Shown: positions 1 through 9,799, counted from the stretch's first letter. The stretch: 64,000 bases of DNA from Neisseriaceae bacterium JH1-16 (GCA_025989215.1 JAPDNP010000001.1:806001-870000); one strand, 5' to 3'. Notes: a model not told the origin generated them from the letters alone. A program made the numbers and translations.

Positions 1-443
1 CTTTCGAGGTGCTGGACGTTCATCGTGCTGTAGACGTTGATGCCAGCGGCCAGCAACTCCTCGACGTCCTGCCAGCGCTTCGGATGGCGGCTGCCCGGCA
101 CATTGCTGTGCGCCAGCTCGTCGACCAGCACCAGCGCCGGGTGGCGGGCCAGCGTGGCGTCAATGTCGAATTCGGCCAGCGTCTTGCCGCGATAGTCCTG
201 CCGACGCGGCGGCAGCCGATCGAGACCGATCAATAGTGCCTCGGTCTCTGCGCGGCCGTGGGTGTCGACCCAGCCGACCAGCACCGCCAGACCGTTGGCG
301 CGCTGCTCTCGAGCCTCGGCGAGCATGGCGTAGGTCTTGCCGACCCCAGGGGCGGCGCCGAAGAACAGCTTCAGATGGCCGCGCTTGGGTTGGCTGGCGG
401 CGAGCAGGGCATCGGGGTCGGGGCGGAGGTCTTCTGCGGACAT
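1..443 (-). CDS. kdpD: Sensor kinase KdpD, N-terminal part (cut by window edge)
   Basis: Translating the minus strand from 443 gives MSAEDLRPDPDALLAA followed by the KdpD N-terminal domain: a P-loop (GAAPGVGKT), then VGWVDTHGR, LVDELAHSN and PGSRHPKRWQD, all hallmarks of the cytoplasmic KdpD domain. About 147 codons are present and the frame is open to base 1. KdpD senses low K+ or turgor and phosphorylates KdpE, which activates kdpFABC. It lies downstream of kdpC on the same strand, the usual order. An in-frame ATG at 455 would add four residues; neither start has a clear ribosome site, so the exact start is uncertain. Confidence 0.93.
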   Translation of the reverse strand, partial: MSAEDLRPDPDALLAASQPKRGHLKLFFGAAPGVGKTYAMLAEAREQRANGLAVLVGWVDTHGRAETEALLIGLDRLPPRRQDYRGKTLAEFDIDATLARHPALVLVDELAHSNVPGSRHPKRWQDVEELLAAGINVYSTMNVQHLE

Positions 444-526
444 GGCGGGAGGCATAAAGGGAAGGGTGGAGGCCAACGTCTCCTGAACCGACCAGAACCG
501 GCTCAGGAGACGCGCCCAAACGGGAC

Positions 527-562
527 AAGGTTGGCCGAACCCGGACGGCTTCGGCCAACCTT
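527..562. terminator. Inverted pair of the GTTGGCCGAA word between kdpC and kdpD
   Basis: Bases 527-539 and 550-562 are perfect 13-base complements (AAGGTTGGCCGAA / TTCGGCCAACCTT) around a 10-base loop. The arms are two opposed copies of the word repeated throughout the first 47 kb. The transcript would fold into a strong hairpin between kdpC and kdpD; the T-run on the minus strand is weak, so it may attenuate rather than fully terminate. Confidence 0.6.
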
Positions 563-583
563 TCTCACTCTGACGATAACAAC

Positions 584-1198
584 TTAGTGCAGGCTGGCCA
601 GGGCGCGGTTCAATGCCAGTACATTGACTTTAGCCTCGCCAAAGTAGCCAAACAACGGTCGGCTGGCGGTGCGATCGACCAAGGCCTGCACCTGTGCTTC
701 GCTGATCTTGCGCACGCGGGCCACACGCGGCACCTGGTAGTAGGCCGCCGCCAGGCTGATGTCCGGGTCGAGGCCACTGCCCGAGGCGGTGACCAGATCG
801 ACCGGTACCGGCCGGGTATTGCCCGGATCGGCCTTTTTCAGCGCATCGATGCGCGCAGACACAGCCTTGATCAGCGCAGGGTTGCTCGGCCCCAGGTTGC
901 TGCCGCCTGAGTTGACGCCATTGTAGGGTTTGTCACCGGTGGCGGACAGACGACCCCAGAATTCACCCGGCTTGTCGAAAGCTTGGCCGATCAGCGCCGA
1001 GCCGATTACCTTGCCGTTCTCGTCGACGATCAGCGAACCGTTGGCCTGGTTCGGCATAGTCAGTTGAGCGACCACGGTGGTAGCCAGCGGGTAGGCCAGG
1101 CCGGTCACCAGCGTCAGCGTCACCAGCACGGTGAGCGCCGGGCGCAGGATGGCCGAACGGGCCGGGGTGGTAGCTGCGGTTTGAGTCAGTGTATTCAT
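584..1198 (-). CDS. kdpC: K+-transporting ATPase subunit C
   Basis: 204 aa, the usual KdpC length. One N-terminal membrane segment (about residues 18-42) is followed by the periplasmic domain with the family signatures [32 protein letters not shown] and [10 protein letters not shown]. KdpC is thought to assist ATP binding and assembly of the KdpFABC pump in the inner membrane. AAGGAG lies nine bases before the ATG, and the gene begins 21 bases after kdpB in the same operon. Confidence 0.97.
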   Translation of the reverse strand: MNTLTQTAATTPARSAILRPALTVLVTLTLVTGLAYPLATTVVAQLTMPNQANGSLIVDENGKVIGSALIGQAFDKPGEFWGRLSATGDKPYNGVNSGGSNLGPSNPALIKAVSARIDALKKADPGNTRPVPVDLVTASGSGLDPDISLAAAYYQVPRVARVRKISEAQVQALVDRTASRPLFGYFGEAKVNVLALNRALASLH

Positions 1199-1219
1199 CG
1201 CAACAACTCCTTGTTCTCG

Positions 1220-3286
1220 TTACACCAGGCCCATGCCGGTGAGAATCATGTCGATCAGCTTGATACCGACGAACGGCAACAGGATGCCGCCCAGGCCATA
1301 AACCAGCAGGTTGCGACGCAGCAGGGCACCGGCGCCGAGTGCACGGTACTTCACCCCTTTCAGTGCCAGCGGGATCAGCGCGACGATGATCAGTGCGTTG
1401 AAGATCACCGCCGACAGCAGCGCCGAAGCCGGGCTGGTCAGCCCCATCACGTTCAAGGCCTCCAGCTGCGGGTAGGTGGCGGCGAACGCGGCCGGAATGA
1501 TCGCGAAGTATTTGGCCACGTCGTTGGCCAGACTGAAGGTGGTCAGCGCACCGCGGGTCATCAGCATCTGCTTACCGATTTCCACCACCTGGATCAGCTT
1601 GGTCGGGCTCGAATCGAGGTCGACCATATTGGCCGCTTCCTTGGCAGCCTGGGTGCCGCTGTTCATCGCCACCGCCACGTCGGCCTGCGCCAGCGCAGGG
1701 GCGTCGTTGGTGCCGTCGCCGGTCATCGCCACCAGACGGCCTTCGGCCTGGTATTGGCGGATCAGCGCGAGCTTGGTTTCCGGTGTCGCCTCGGCGAGGA
1801 AGTCGTCGACTCCGGCTTCGGCCGCGATCGCAGCGGCGGTCAGGCGGTTGTCGCCGGTGATCATCACCGTCTTGATACCCATCTGGCGCAGCTGCGCGAA
1901 CTTCTCGCGGATACCAGCCTTCACCACGTCCTTCAGTTCGACCACGCCCAGCACTTTGCTGCCCTCAGCCACCACCAGCGGGGTACTGCCGCGGGTGGCA
2001 ACCTGATCGACCTGGGCGTTGACACTGGCCGGCATTTCTCCGCCGGCAGCCTCGACGTAGCGACGGATCGCATCGGCCGCACCCTTGCGAATGTGACGCT
2101 CGCCGACGTTGACGCCACTCATGCGCGACTGGGCGGTAAACGGCACGAACGTCGCATCGGCCGGCACGGAGTCCTTGCCTTCGAGCGTCAGCAGACGATG
2201 CGCCAGCACCACGATGCTCTTGCCCTCCGGCGTCTCGTCGGCCAGCGAAGACAGGCGCGCCGCATCGGCCAGTGCCGCCTCGGTCACACCCGGCGCCGAC
2301 AGGAAGCTCGACGCATGGCGGTTGCCGTGGGTGATGGTGCCGGTCTTATCGAGCAGCAGCACGTCGATGTCACCGGCCGCTTCGACCGCACGACCCGAGG
2401 TGGCAATCACGTTGGCGCCCATCAGGCGGCTCATGCCGGCCACACCGATCGCCGACAGCAGGCCGCCGATGGTGGTCGGAATCAGGCAGACCAGCAGGGC
2501 GATCAACACGGTCATGCCGATCGGGCTGCCGCTGTGGCTGACCTGCACCGAGTACAGCGAGAACGGCAAGAGCGTCACCGTTGCCAGCAGGAAGACCAGC
2601 GTCAGGCCCACCAGCAGGATGGTCAGCGCGATCTCGTTCGGCGTCTTGCGGCGCTTGGCGCCTTCGACCATCGCGATCATCCGGTCGATGAAGGTCTCGC
2701 CCGGGTTGACGGTGGCGCGCACCACGATCCAGTCGGATAGCACGCGGGTACCGCCGGTCACCGAAGAGAAGTCACCGCCCGACTCGCGAATCACCGGCGC
2801 GGATTCACCGGTAATGGCCGACTCGTCGACCGAGGCGATGCCCTCGATCACTTCGCCGTCGCAGGGGATCACTTCGTTGGCCTGCACCACCACGACGTCG
2901 CCCTTGCGCAGCTCGTCGGCGCCAACCATCTTGAAGGGGGCACCATAACGGGGTTCGGACAGCTTCTTAGCATATGAGGTCTTTTTCAGGCCCTTCAGAC
3001 TTTCCGCCTGCGCCTTGCTGCGACCTTCGGCCAACGCTTCGGCGAAGTTGGCGAACAACACGGTGAACCACAGCCACAGCGCAATGGTGCCGATCAGCCA
3101 GGCCGGGGCCTCGCCGTGGCCGACCAGCGCCTGGATCCACAGGGCGGTCGCAACCAGGCTGACGGCGTAGACGACGAACATCACCGGGTTCTTGACCTGC
3201 GCCCGTGGGGTCAGCTTGCGGAACGAGTCGACCAGTGCCGGGCGGGTCAGCGCCGGGTCGAACAGAGGTAAAGTGGTACGAGACAT
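1220..3286 (-). CDS. kdpB: K+-transporting P-type ATPase subunit B
   Basis: 688 aa. P-type ATPase motifs are intact (numbered from a TTG six codons upstream): TGES near 165, the phosphorylation site DKTGT with Asp near 319, MITGDN near 482 and GDGTNDAP near 529. It is the catalytic subunit that couples ATP hydrolysis to K+ uptake through KdpA. I chose the ATG at 3286 because AAGGA sits seven bases before it; the TTG at 3304 lacks a comparable ribosome site. Its second half carries a copy of the GTTGGCCGAA word (3026-3034) read as Leu-Ala-Glu. Confidence 0.97.
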   Translation of the reverse strand: MSRTTLPLFDPALTRPALVDSFRKLTPRAQVKNPVMFVVYAVSLVATALWIQALVGHGEAPAWLIGTIALWLWFTVLFANFAEALAEGRSKAQAESLKGLKKTSYAKKLSEPRYGAPFKMVGADELRKGDVVVVQANEVIPCDGEVIEGIASVDESAITGESAPVIRESGGDFSSVTGGTRVLSDWIVVRATVNPGETFIDRMIAMVEGAKRRKTPNEIALTILLVGLTLVFLLATVTLLPFSLYSVQVSHSGSPIGMTVLIALLVCLIPTTIGGLLSAIGVAGMSRLMGANVIATSGRAVEAAGDIDVLLLDKTGTITHGNRHASSFLSAPGVTEAALADAARLSSLADETPEGKSIVVLAHRLLTLEGKDSVPADATFVPFTAQSRMSGVNVGERHIRKGAADAIRRYVEAAGGEMPASVNAQVDQVATRGSTPLVVAEGSKVLGVVELKDVVKAGIREKFAQLRQMGIKTVMITGDNRLTAAAIAAEAGVDDFLAEATPETKLALIRQYQAEGRLVAMTGDGTNDAPALAQADVAVAMNSGTQAAKEAANMVDLDSSPTKLIQVVEIGKQMLMTRGALTTFSLANDVAKYFAIIPAAFAATYPQLEALNVMGLTSPASALLSAVIFNALIIVALIPLALKGVKYRALGAGALLRRNLLVYGLGGILLPFVGIKLIDMILTGMGLV

Positions 3287-3313
3287 ATTGGTTTCCTTGC
3301 TCAATGGCCTCGA

Positions 3314-5029
3314 TTAGTGACCGGCCCACAGGCCCAGGTGCTCGACGATCGGGCCCAGTGCCAGTGCAGGGATGTAGGTCAGTGCGCCAACCAACAGCAC
3401 GGTGCCGATCACCAGCACGACGAACAGCGCATCGTGGGTCGGCATGGTGCCACTGCTAGTCGGCAGAATTTTCTTCTTGGCCAGGCCACCGGCCAGTGCC
3501 ATCACCGGCACGATCATCGCGAAACGGCCGAACCACATCGCAGTGGCGAGCATGCCGTTATAGAACGGGGTGTTGGCCGAAAGGCCGGCGAACGCGCTGC
3601 CGTTGTTGTTGGCGGCCGAGGAGAAGGCGTAGAGGATTTCCGAGAAGCCGTGCGGGCCTGGATTGGCGACACCGGCCTGGCCGGCACTCATTAGCACCGC
3701 CACCGAGGTGCCCAGCAGAACCAGCGTCGGGGTCACCAGGATTGCCAGTGCAACCATCTTCATCTCGTACGGCTCGATCTTCTTGCCGAGGTATTCCGGG
3801 GTACGGCCCACCATCAGACCGGCCACGAACACCGCTAGCACAGCCAGCACCAGCATGCCGTACAGGCCCGAGCCGACGCCGCCGAAGATCACTTCGCCCA
3901 ACTGCATCAGCCACATCGGAATCATGCCGCCCAGTGCAGTGAACGAGTCGTGCATAGCATTGACCGCACCGCAGGACGCAGCGGTGGTAACCGCAGCGAA
4001 CAGGCTGGAAGCAGAGATGCCGAAGCGCACTTCCTTACCTTCCATATTGCCGCCGGCTTGCAGGCTGCTTGCGAGCTGATCGATGCCGAGCTTGCCGAAC
4101 AGCGGGTTGCCTTGCTGCTCGAACACCCCCACGCCGATGGCGCAAACCACGAAGATTAACGTCATGACAGCGAGGATCGCCCAGCCTTGGCGGGTGTCTT
4201 TCACCAGTCGGCCGAATACATGACACAGGCCGGCCGGGATGATGAAGATCGCCAACATCTGCAGGAAGTTGGTCAGCGCGGTCGGGTTTTCAAACGGGTG
4301 CGCCGAGTTGGCATTGAAGAAGCCGCCACCGTTGGTGCCGATCATCTTGATCGCTTCTTGCGAGGCAACCGGGCCCATCGCCAGGCTCTGGGCGTGACCA
4401 GCGAAACCGGTGTAGCTGACATAGCCCGACAGGTTCTGCAGCCCCCCCTGGCTGACCAGCACCAACGCCATCACGAAGGACATCGGCAACAGCAGGTAGA
4501 GGGTGATGCGGGTCACGTCGGCCCAGAAGTTACCGACGTCGGCAGTTTCACGACGGGCGAAGCCGCGGATCAGTGCGAAGGCGACGGCGATACCGGTGGC
4601 AGCGGACAGGAAGTTCTGCACCGCCAGACCCATCATCTGGGTCAGGTAGCTCATCGTGCTCTCGCCGCTGTAGCCCTGCCAGTTGGTGTTGGCCACGAAG
4701 CTGACGGCGGTATTGAACGACGAATCGGCCGACACCGCGCCGAGGTGCTGCGGGTTGAACGGCAGGCCGCCTTGCAGGCGCTGCATGCCATAGAGCAGCA
4801 GCGCACCCAGCGCGTTGAACACGATCAGCGCGAGGGTGTACTGCTTCCAGCCCATGCCGGCGTCGCCATCGACACCCAGCAAGCGCAGCAGGCGATTGTC
4901 GAAACGGGCGAAGGCGCCGCTGCCCAAGCGGCCTTCGGCCAACGGTGCCATCCAGGCGCCCATCGGTCGTACGGTCAACCCCAATACCGTCAGGAAGACG
5001 ATCAACAGCAGAATCGAGGCGCTAGTCAT
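3314..5029 (-). CDS. kdpA: K+-transporting ATPase subunit A (channel-like subunit)
   Basis: 571 aa with about ten membrane segments. The four K+-filter-like loops are recognisable: [51 protein letters not shown] and [14 protein letters not shown]. KdpA binds and translocates K+ with the SKT-channel fold. The ATG at 5029 has GAGGA eight bases upstream and overlaps the kdpF stop as ATGA. Longer in-frame starts upstream would swallow kdpF and are rejected. Confidence 0.97.
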   Translation of the reverse strand: MTSASILLLIVFLTVLGLTVRPMGAWMAPLAEGRLGSGAFARFDNRLLRLLGVDGDAGMGWKQYTLALIVFNALGALLLYGMQRLQGGLPFNPQHLGAVSADSSFNTAVSFVANTNWQGYSGESTMSYLTQMMGLAVQNFLSAATGIAVAFALIRGFARRETADVGNFWADVTRITLYLLLPMSFVMALVLVSQGGLQNLSGYVSYTGFAGHAQSLAMGPVASQEAIKMIGTNGGGFFNANSAHPFENPTALTNFLQMLAIFIIPAGLCHVFGRLVKDTRQGWAILAVMTLIFVVCAIGVGVFEQQGNPLFGKLGIDQLASSLQAGGNMEGKEVRFGISASSLFAAVTTAASCGAVNAMHDSFTALGGMIPMWLMQLGEVIFGGVGSGLYGMLVLAVLAVFVAGLMVGRTPEYLGKKIEPYEMKMVALAILVTPTLVLLGTSVAVLMSAGQAGVANPGPHGFSEILYAFSSAANNNGSAFAGLSANTPFYNGMLATAMWFGRFAMIVPVMALAGGLAKKKILPTSSGTMPTHDALFVVLVIGTVLLVGALTYIPALALGPIVEHLGLWAGH

Positions 5030-5118
5030 TCCAGATCCTCCGCTTTGATCAATGCAACGACCAGATAGGCCGCAAGCCCCAGTGACAATAGGGCACCAAA
5101 GATATACCAGGCGGTCAT
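5026..5118 (-). CDS. kdpF: KdpF small membrane subunit
   Basis: 30 aa with a single hydrophobic helix and a short charged tail ending AEDLE, the form of KdpF, which stabilises the KdpABC complex. GGAGGG lies just upstream of the ATG at 5118. It overlaps kdpA by four bases and the preceding 33-codon gene by four bases, so all three are likely translationally coupled. Confidence 0.85.
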   Translation of the reverse strand: MTAWYIFGALLSLGLAAYLVVALIKAEDLE

Positions 5119-5216
5119 ACGTCCCTCCTGTGCGAGAGCACGTCGTAGGCATGGGCCAAAGCCATGCAGGACAGCGTAAATGCCAGTCCCAGTCCCAGCC
5201 AGATCAAGTCCGACAT
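5115..5216 (-). CDS. 33-aa membrane protein, first gene of the kdp operon
   Basis: The minus-strand frame from the ATG at 5216 encodes [20 protein letters not shown] followed by a short polar tail ([12 protein letters not shown]). It is one transmembrane helix with a positive C-terminus. The stop overlaps the kdpF start (ATGA), so it is coupled to the operon. I recall similar tiny hydrophobic genes before kdpF/kdpA elsewhere but no named function. The ribosome site is weak (TGGA). Confidence 0.6.
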   Translation of the reverse strand: MSDLIWLGLGLAFTLSCMALAHAYDVLSHRRDV

Positions 5217-5320
5217 AGTGTTTTCCAAAGTGGTTGAAATACACCGTGAGCGTAGGGAAAACCCCGCAAAAAACGGGTTAAAAGAAGTCGGCGCCGTATA
5301 AAAAAGTTGTAAAAATAGAC
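5217..5320 (-). promoter_or_regulatory. Probable kdp promoter/KdpE region
   Basis: This AT-rich stretch precedes the first kdp gene. On the minus strand it contains TTTTTACAACTTTTTATAC, T-rich like the KdpE target upstream of E. coli kdpFABC as I recall it. No clear -35/-10 pair can be assigned by eye. Confidence 0.35.
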
Positions 5321-5322
5321 GC

Positions 5323-5350
5323 AAAAAAAGCACCACGGAGTCCGTGGCGC
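5323..5350 (-). terminator. Rho-independent terminator after the molybdopterin-domain gene
   Basis: On the minus strand the dyad CCACGGACTCCGTGG is followed by seven T (complement of 5323-5329). It lies about 30 bases beyond the stop of the gene ending at 5382. Confidence 0.75.
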
Positions 5351-5381
5351 AATACAGGGGAGGAAGGAAGCGGTAGCCGGC

Positions 5382-5930
5382 TCAGGGGGCCAGTTGTTTG
5401 AGCTCTATGCGTTTTAGCCAGCGCACGTGGCGCGGCCCGGTGCGAATGTCGCTGAGCGAGAACAGCGCGATCGGGCCTTCATCGATGCCGATCGGCCTGC
5501 CGTCGATTTCGTAGGCGACGATGACGCCGTCACCATTTTTGCTGTTGAACAGCTCCTGCCAGGAAAACACTGCGCGATAGTCGTCACCCGCCGTTGCCAG
5601 CACGGCGAGCTTCTTGCCGTTTTCCGGCTCGGTGGGTAACGCGCGACTCTTTTCCAGCAGGGTGGTCAGCTTCACACCGGTTACCGAATCGATTTTGCGC
5701 ATCACCATGCCGGCATGGCCGGTGATCGTCACATCGCGAATGGTGATCGAGGGCAGGGCCTTGAGCGCCGCCACGTCGAGCGTGATCGGCTGGCGCGGCG
5801 TGTTGTCGCCGGACAATGTCAGCGTCGCAGAGGTAAAGCGCGGCCCATCGGCCGGGTTGGGCATGGCCTGCGCACTGGGCAACAGCGCCGCCAGCGTCAG
5901 GGCTATGAGACAGCAACGTACATTCATCAT
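5382..5930 (-). CDS. Exported molybdopterin-binding-domain oxidoreductase-like protein
   Basis: 182 aa. A signal peptide (NVRCCLIALTLAALLPSAQA) precedes a domain resembling the oxidoreductase molybdopterin-binding fold found in small periplasmic proteins. Visible markers are an LDVAALKALP segment, VTGVKLTTLLEK, a GDDYRAVFSWQEL stretch, a GPIALFSLSD loop and the C-terminal RHVRWLKRIEL. No catalytic cysteine of the sulfite-oxidase type is evident, so it may bind cofactor or a partner without classical catalysis. The ATG at 5930 follows GGAG by seven bases. A ModE-like dyad lies just upstream, which fits a molybdenum link. Confidence 0.7.
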   Translation of the reverse strand: MMNVRCCLIALTLAALLPSAQAMPNPADGPRFTSATLTLSGDNTPRQPITLDVAALKALPSITIRDVTITGHAGMVMRKIDSVTGVKLTTLLEKSRALPTEPENGKKLAVLATAGDDYRAVFSWQELFNSKNGDGVIVAYEIDGRPIGIDEGPIALFSLSDIRTGPRHVRWLKRIELKQLAP

Positions 5931-5982
5931 GGTTGTTCTCCAGGGCGACCGCGCAGCAAAGACATCACCGTGCCATCGCCAT

Positions 5983-6006
5983 CGATATATTTTTACCGAT
6001 ATAACG
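5983..6006. promoter_or_regulatory. Candidate ModE operator
   Basis: CGATATAT-8 bases-ATATAACG on the plus strand (CGTTATAT-N8-ATATATCG on the minus) matches the 8+8+8 layout of the E. coli modA ModE site as I remember it (CGTTATAT-N8-ACATAACG). It lies 53-76 bases upstream of the molybdopterin-domain gene. The surrounding bases are very AT-rich and probably also hold the promoter. Confidence 0.4.
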
Positions 6007-6143
6007 ATCGAAATATAAAACAAAATACAACGGTAGGGCAAACTCTTTGTCATCGCACCGTGGCACGAGAAGAAGACGGCGGAACAAGGGACGGAAACAG
6101 ACAACCCCAGCCAAGGCTGGGGCTGCACGGGAAAAGCGATAAG

Positions 6144-6926
6144 TCAGGCGGCCTGAAGGACGGGGCGACCGGAGCGGGTAGGGGCGCCGGCCAACAGGCT
6201 CTGATCCAGCGTCATTCGCATATAGTCGTAGCTGGCGCAGATGACTCGACGCAACTGCTCGACCTCGGCCGGGGCCGGATCGAGACCGAGCAAGGTCACG
6301 ATGATTTCCAGCGCCTCCCACGGATGCTCATCGTCGTAATGCGCATGCAGACGCAACCACTTCATCGCCTTTTTGCGCGACTCGACAGGGAAGCTGTTCT
6401 CGTAATCGTCACGCGAGCAGACCAAGCTGGCCCATTCGCCGGTCGCGCCCTCGATAGCATAGTTGGTCGCGGCCATCGCCACCGCCAGTGATTCACGCTC
6501 GCAGGTATGCCAGCACCAGTGGCTGAGCGACACGCTAGCAATCGGCACATTACCCTCGATCAGCTCGTTCAAAGACACGCCGCTGGCCTCGGCCCACGCA
6601 ACCCAGTGGTCGGCATGGTTCTGCTCGACCCGGATATTGCGGATCAGGTAGCGGCGCGCCATCTCTTGGCCGACATGGACGCCATACCTGATCTTCAGCA
6701 GATTGATGGCCATGTATTGCGGAAACTGCTCGATCACCGGCCAAACACCGATCAGGAACAGACGGGCCGTCGCTGCATCGAGCGTAGCGTCGCGCATCCT
6801 CTTGAAAAGCTCATGTTCGACGACACGCTGCTTGCTGAGGCTGCAGGCCTCGACCAACTCCCGAGTCCACGCCGGGTAGCTGGTGATGTCCATCAGTGCA
6901 CCTTCACGTACAAACTGCTTGTTCAT
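6144..6926 (-). CDS. TenA/PqqC/CADD-like heme-oxygenase-fold protein (putative di-iron enzyme)
   Basis: 260 aa, all-helical in appearance. Probable metal ligands are E101, H107, E159 and the H194-x3-D198-x2-H201 motif in HAHYDDEH. The last has the same spacing as H174/D178/H181 of chlamydial CADD, the founding heme-oxygenase-like di-iron oxidase. Relatives include PqqC, TenA and CADD-type proteins that make p-aminobenzoate from a tyrosine side chain. GGAG lies eight bases before the ATG, which overlaps the stop of the upstream GGDEF/EAL gene (ATGA), so the two are co-translated. The substrate cannot be told from sequence. Confidence 0.7.
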   Translation of the reverse strand: MNKQFVREGALMDITSYPAWTRELVEACSLSKQRVVEHELFKRMRDATLDAATARLFLIGVWPVIEQFPQYMAINLLKIRYGVHVGQEMARRYLIRNIRVEQNHADHWVAWAEASGVSLNELIEGNVPIASVSLSHWCWHTCERESLAVAMAATNYAIEGATGEWASLVCSRDDYENSFPVESRKKAMKWLRLHAHYDDEHPWEALEIIVTLLGLDPAPAEVEQLRRVICASYDYMRMTLDQSLLAGAPTRSGRPVLQAA

Positions 6927-9799
6927 GGGCGAGTCTCCGTTTGGATAATGGCGTTCTTGTCTTTGGGCGTCTGATGCGCAACCACGGGGTCCGCCGCCGG
7001 GCGGCGCCTAAGCAGGAAGTCACGGGAAAAGGGCTGGGGTCGACCGATCGCATAGCCTTGCGCATAGTCGACGCCGATCTCGGTCAGCGCCTCGATCACC
7101 TGCTCGTTCTCGACGAACTCGGCGATCGTGCTCTTGCCCATCACGTGGCCAATCTGATGAATTGCCTCAACCATGGCGCGATCGATCGGATCGTCCAGCA
7201 TGTCTTTGACGAAACTGCCGTCGATCTTCAGGTAATCCACCGGCAGGTGCTTCAGATACGCGAATGACGACATGCCGGCGCCGAAGTCATCGAGCGAGAA
7301 GCGACAGCCTAACGCCCGCAACTCGCTCATGAAGCGCGATGCGCTCGACAGGTTGGCGATGGCGCTTGTTTCGGTGATTTCGAAGCAGATCAGGCTCGGC
7401 GGGATGCTGTTGAGCTTGAACTGCTGATAGAGGAAGCTGAGGAACTGCTCGTCGCCGATTGATGCTCCAGAGAGATTGATCGCACAGGTGGCAATAGGAT
7501 ATTGCCCCTCGTCACCCAGTAGATCTACCAGAGCGGTAAACGCCGTCTTGACCACCCAGCGGTCGATCAGCGGCATCAGGTTGTAACGCTCGGCGGCCGG
7601 GATGAAGGCGATCGGGGGCACCAACTCGCCCCGTTCGTCATGCAAGCGGATCAACAGCTCGAAGTGGGCGCACTCGGGTACATCGTGATTGAGCGACATG
7701 ATGTCCTGTGCATACAGGCAGAAGCGGTTCTCCTCCAGTGCATGCTGAATGCGGTTCACCCATTCCATTTCGCCGTAGCGTAGCGACAATTCCGAGTCGT
7801 CCATCTGGTAAACCTGCACCCGATTGCGCCCCTTCTCCTTGGCCATGTAGCAGGCGACATCGGCGGCGCGCAGCACTTCTTCCAGCGAGGTCGGGCGTGC
7901 CAGGACGTGCACCACGCCGATACTGACACTGACTGAAAAGGGTCGGCCACCCCAGGCAAAGTGCAGGTCGCTGACGGTGTTGCGCAGCGTCTCGGCGATG
8001 TTGATAGCCGCCTCAGTCGTGCAGTTTTCCAGCAATACGCCGAACTCGTCGCCGCCCAATCTGGCCAGCGTGTCGTTCTTGCGCAGGTGCAGCAGCAGCA
8101 GCATGCAGACCTGACGCAGCAATTCGTCTCCGGCGGCATGGCCACAGGTGTCGTTCACCACCTTGAATTGATCGAGATCCAGATACATCAGCGTGTGTTC
8201 GCCGCAGGGCTGGCTCGGGCTGTCGATCAATTGCATCAGCCGGTGTTCAAACTCGCGCCGGTTGACGAGCCCGGTCAGCGCATCGTGGGTAGCCTGCCAG
8301 GACAGGCTGGCGATGTATTGGCGCTCGCGTGTCATATCGTGGAAGACCAGCACCACGCCGGTGATGCCGTCGACACTGTCGCGAATCGGTGCGCCTATCA
8401 TGTCGACGGCCACCTCGCTGTCGTCCGGGCGCACCAGCAACAAATTGCTGATCGCCTTTTCGCCGTTCTCCGCACCTAGCACTCGCGCCAGCGGGTGCAT
8501 CTCATGCTGCCGGGTACTCTCGTCGATCAGACGGAACAAATCACCTAGCGGACGGCCGTAGGCATTGCCGGTTGCGACGCCGATCAGCGACTCGGCTGCC
8601 GGATTGAGGTATTCGACCCGGCCGCCCGCATCGGTAGTGATCACCGCATCGCCGATCGATGCCAGGGTGATCTGGGCACGTTCCTTCTCGGCTCTCAGCG
8701 CCGCTTCGGCCAACTTGCGGTCGGTGATATCGGTAAACGAGCCGCTCATCCGCAGCGGCTTGCCCGTTGCATCGCGCTGCGCCTGACCGCGAGCGCGGAA
8801 CCAGCGATAGCTGCCGGTCTTGGTGCGCATCCGGTATTCGACGTCGTAACCGGGGTGGCCGCTGAAATGCGCGTTGAAGGCGGAGATGGTCGGCCCGTAG
8901 TCGTCGGGATGCAGATAGTCGGCGAGCAGGCTGGCATCACTGCCCAGTTCGCCGGGCTCGAAACCGAGCAACTCCATGTAGCGCGGCGAGTAATACATCG
9001 CCCCGGTGGTGATATCCCAGTCCCAGATGCCGTCGTTGCTACCGCTAACCGCCAACTGGAAACGCTCCTCGCTCAACTGCAACGCGCGCTCGAAAGCCGC
9101 GCTTTGTCGAATCAGATTGCGGGTACGCCAGACCACCAGCACGATCAGCACCCCTGCCGCGGCCAGGTTGATCCACAACAGCAGGTCACGGGCCTTGCGC
9201 GAGGCTTCGCCGAGCGAATCGGTAAAGCGCTGTGCCACCGGGGTGACTTCCTCGTTGATGGTCTGGATACGCAGGCGCAGGCTTCTGAGCTGCTCGGCGT
9301 TCAGGCTATGACTGGCAATGCCGTCATGCAGCGCCTCGGCCACCTCGGCTAGCTGCAACATGTAGCGATCGCCTTCGCGCCAAGCCTCGACGGCCAGGTT
9401 GATGTAACTGACTGAGCGAAAGTTGTGATACAGCCAGATCATGCCGGCAATGTCGCCGGGGTGATTATGGCCTTGCAGAAAGCCTTGATAGGCGCGACCG
9501 AGATCGGGAGTGGGCTGTTCGAGTGCGATACGGGCGAGTCGGTCGCCCAGCGGTACTTCGCGGGCCAGCCGGTACTGCTGGTAGTCCGCTTCGTCATGCG
9601 TCTCGGCATATTTGTTCAGATAGTAGATCGCGTCCTTCTGTCCCTTAGACCACAGGCTTTCACCTCCGACATAGGCGCGTACTGCCGAGAGGGCGTTCAG
9701 GCTGCCAATGCCAAGTATGGCCAACAGGGCCACGCCCAGCACAAAAGGCCAGACCATGCCGATAAGACGACGGTTGATGCTGCTTCGCGGGCTGATCAT
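6923..9799 (-). CDS. Membrane PAS-PAS-GGDEF-EAL cyclic-di-GMP protein
   Basis: 958 aa. Two membrane helices (about 12-37 and 205-228) enclose a periplasmic sensor region. Two PAS domains (about 245-365 and 375-495) follow; the first ends GSFTDITDRKLAE. The GGDEF domain is intact (LARLGGDEFGVLL) and has an RxxD product-inhibition site five residues earlier (RKND). The EAL domain keeps the acidic signature as ELL (HFELLIRL) and retains EITETS, DDFGAG, KIDGSFV, EFVE and QGYAIGRP, so both cyclase and phosphodiesterase activity are plausible. It is coupled to the heme-oxygenase-fold gene downstream. Confidence 0.93.
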   Translation of the reverse strand: MISPRSSINRRLIGMVWPFVLGVALLAILGIGSLNALSAVRAYVGGESLWSKGQKDAIYYLNKYAETHDEADYQQYRLAREVPLGDRLARIALEQPTPDLGRAYQGFLQGHNHPGDIAGMIWLYHNFRSVSYINLAVEAWREGDRYMLQLAEVAEALHDGIASHSLNAEQLRSLRLRIQTINEEVTPVAQRFTDSLGEASRKARDLLLWINLAAAGVLIVLVVWRTRNLIRQSAAFERALQLSEERFQLAVSGSNDGIWDWDITTGAMYYSPRYMELLGFEPGELGSDASLLADYLHPDDYGPTISAFNAHFSGHPGYDVEYRMRTKTGSYRWFRARGQAQRDATGKPLRMSGSFTDITDRKLAEAALRAEKERAQITLASIGDAVITTDAGGRVEYLNPAAESLIGVATGNAYGRPLGDLFRLIDESTRQHEMHPLARVLGAENGEKAISNLLLVRPDDSEVAVDMIGAPIRDSVDGITGVVLVFHDMTRERQYIASLSWQATHDALTGLVNRREFEHRLMQLIDSPSQPCGEHTLMYLDLDQFKVVNDTCGHAAGDELLRQVCMLLLLHLRKNDTLARLGGDEFGVLLENCTTEAAINIAETLRNTVSDLHFAWGGRPFSVSVSIGVVHVLARPTSLEEVLRAADVACYMAKEKGRNRVQVYQMDDSELSLRYGEMEWVNRIQHALEENRFCLYAQDIMSLNHDVPECAHFELLIRLHDERGELVPPIAFIPAAERYNLMPLIDRWVVKTAFTALVDLLGDEGQYPIATCAINLSGASIGDEQFLSFLYQQFKLNSIPPSLICFEITETSAIANLSSASRFMSELRALGCRFSLDDFGAGMSSFAYLKHLPVDYLKIDGSFVKDMLDDPIDRAMVEAIHQIGHVMGKSTIAEFVENEQVIEALTEIGVDYAQGYAIGRPQPFSRDFLLRRRPAADPVVAHQTPKDKNAIIQTETRP

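Noticed and set aside
983-2740. 585-codon plus-strand open frame
   Set aside because: Exact antisense of kdpB, with low-complexity His/Arg/Gln-rich translation typical of GC-rich shadow frames.
4187-5068. 293-codon plus-strand open frame
   Set aside because: Antisense of kdpA, no ribosome site and no family motif.
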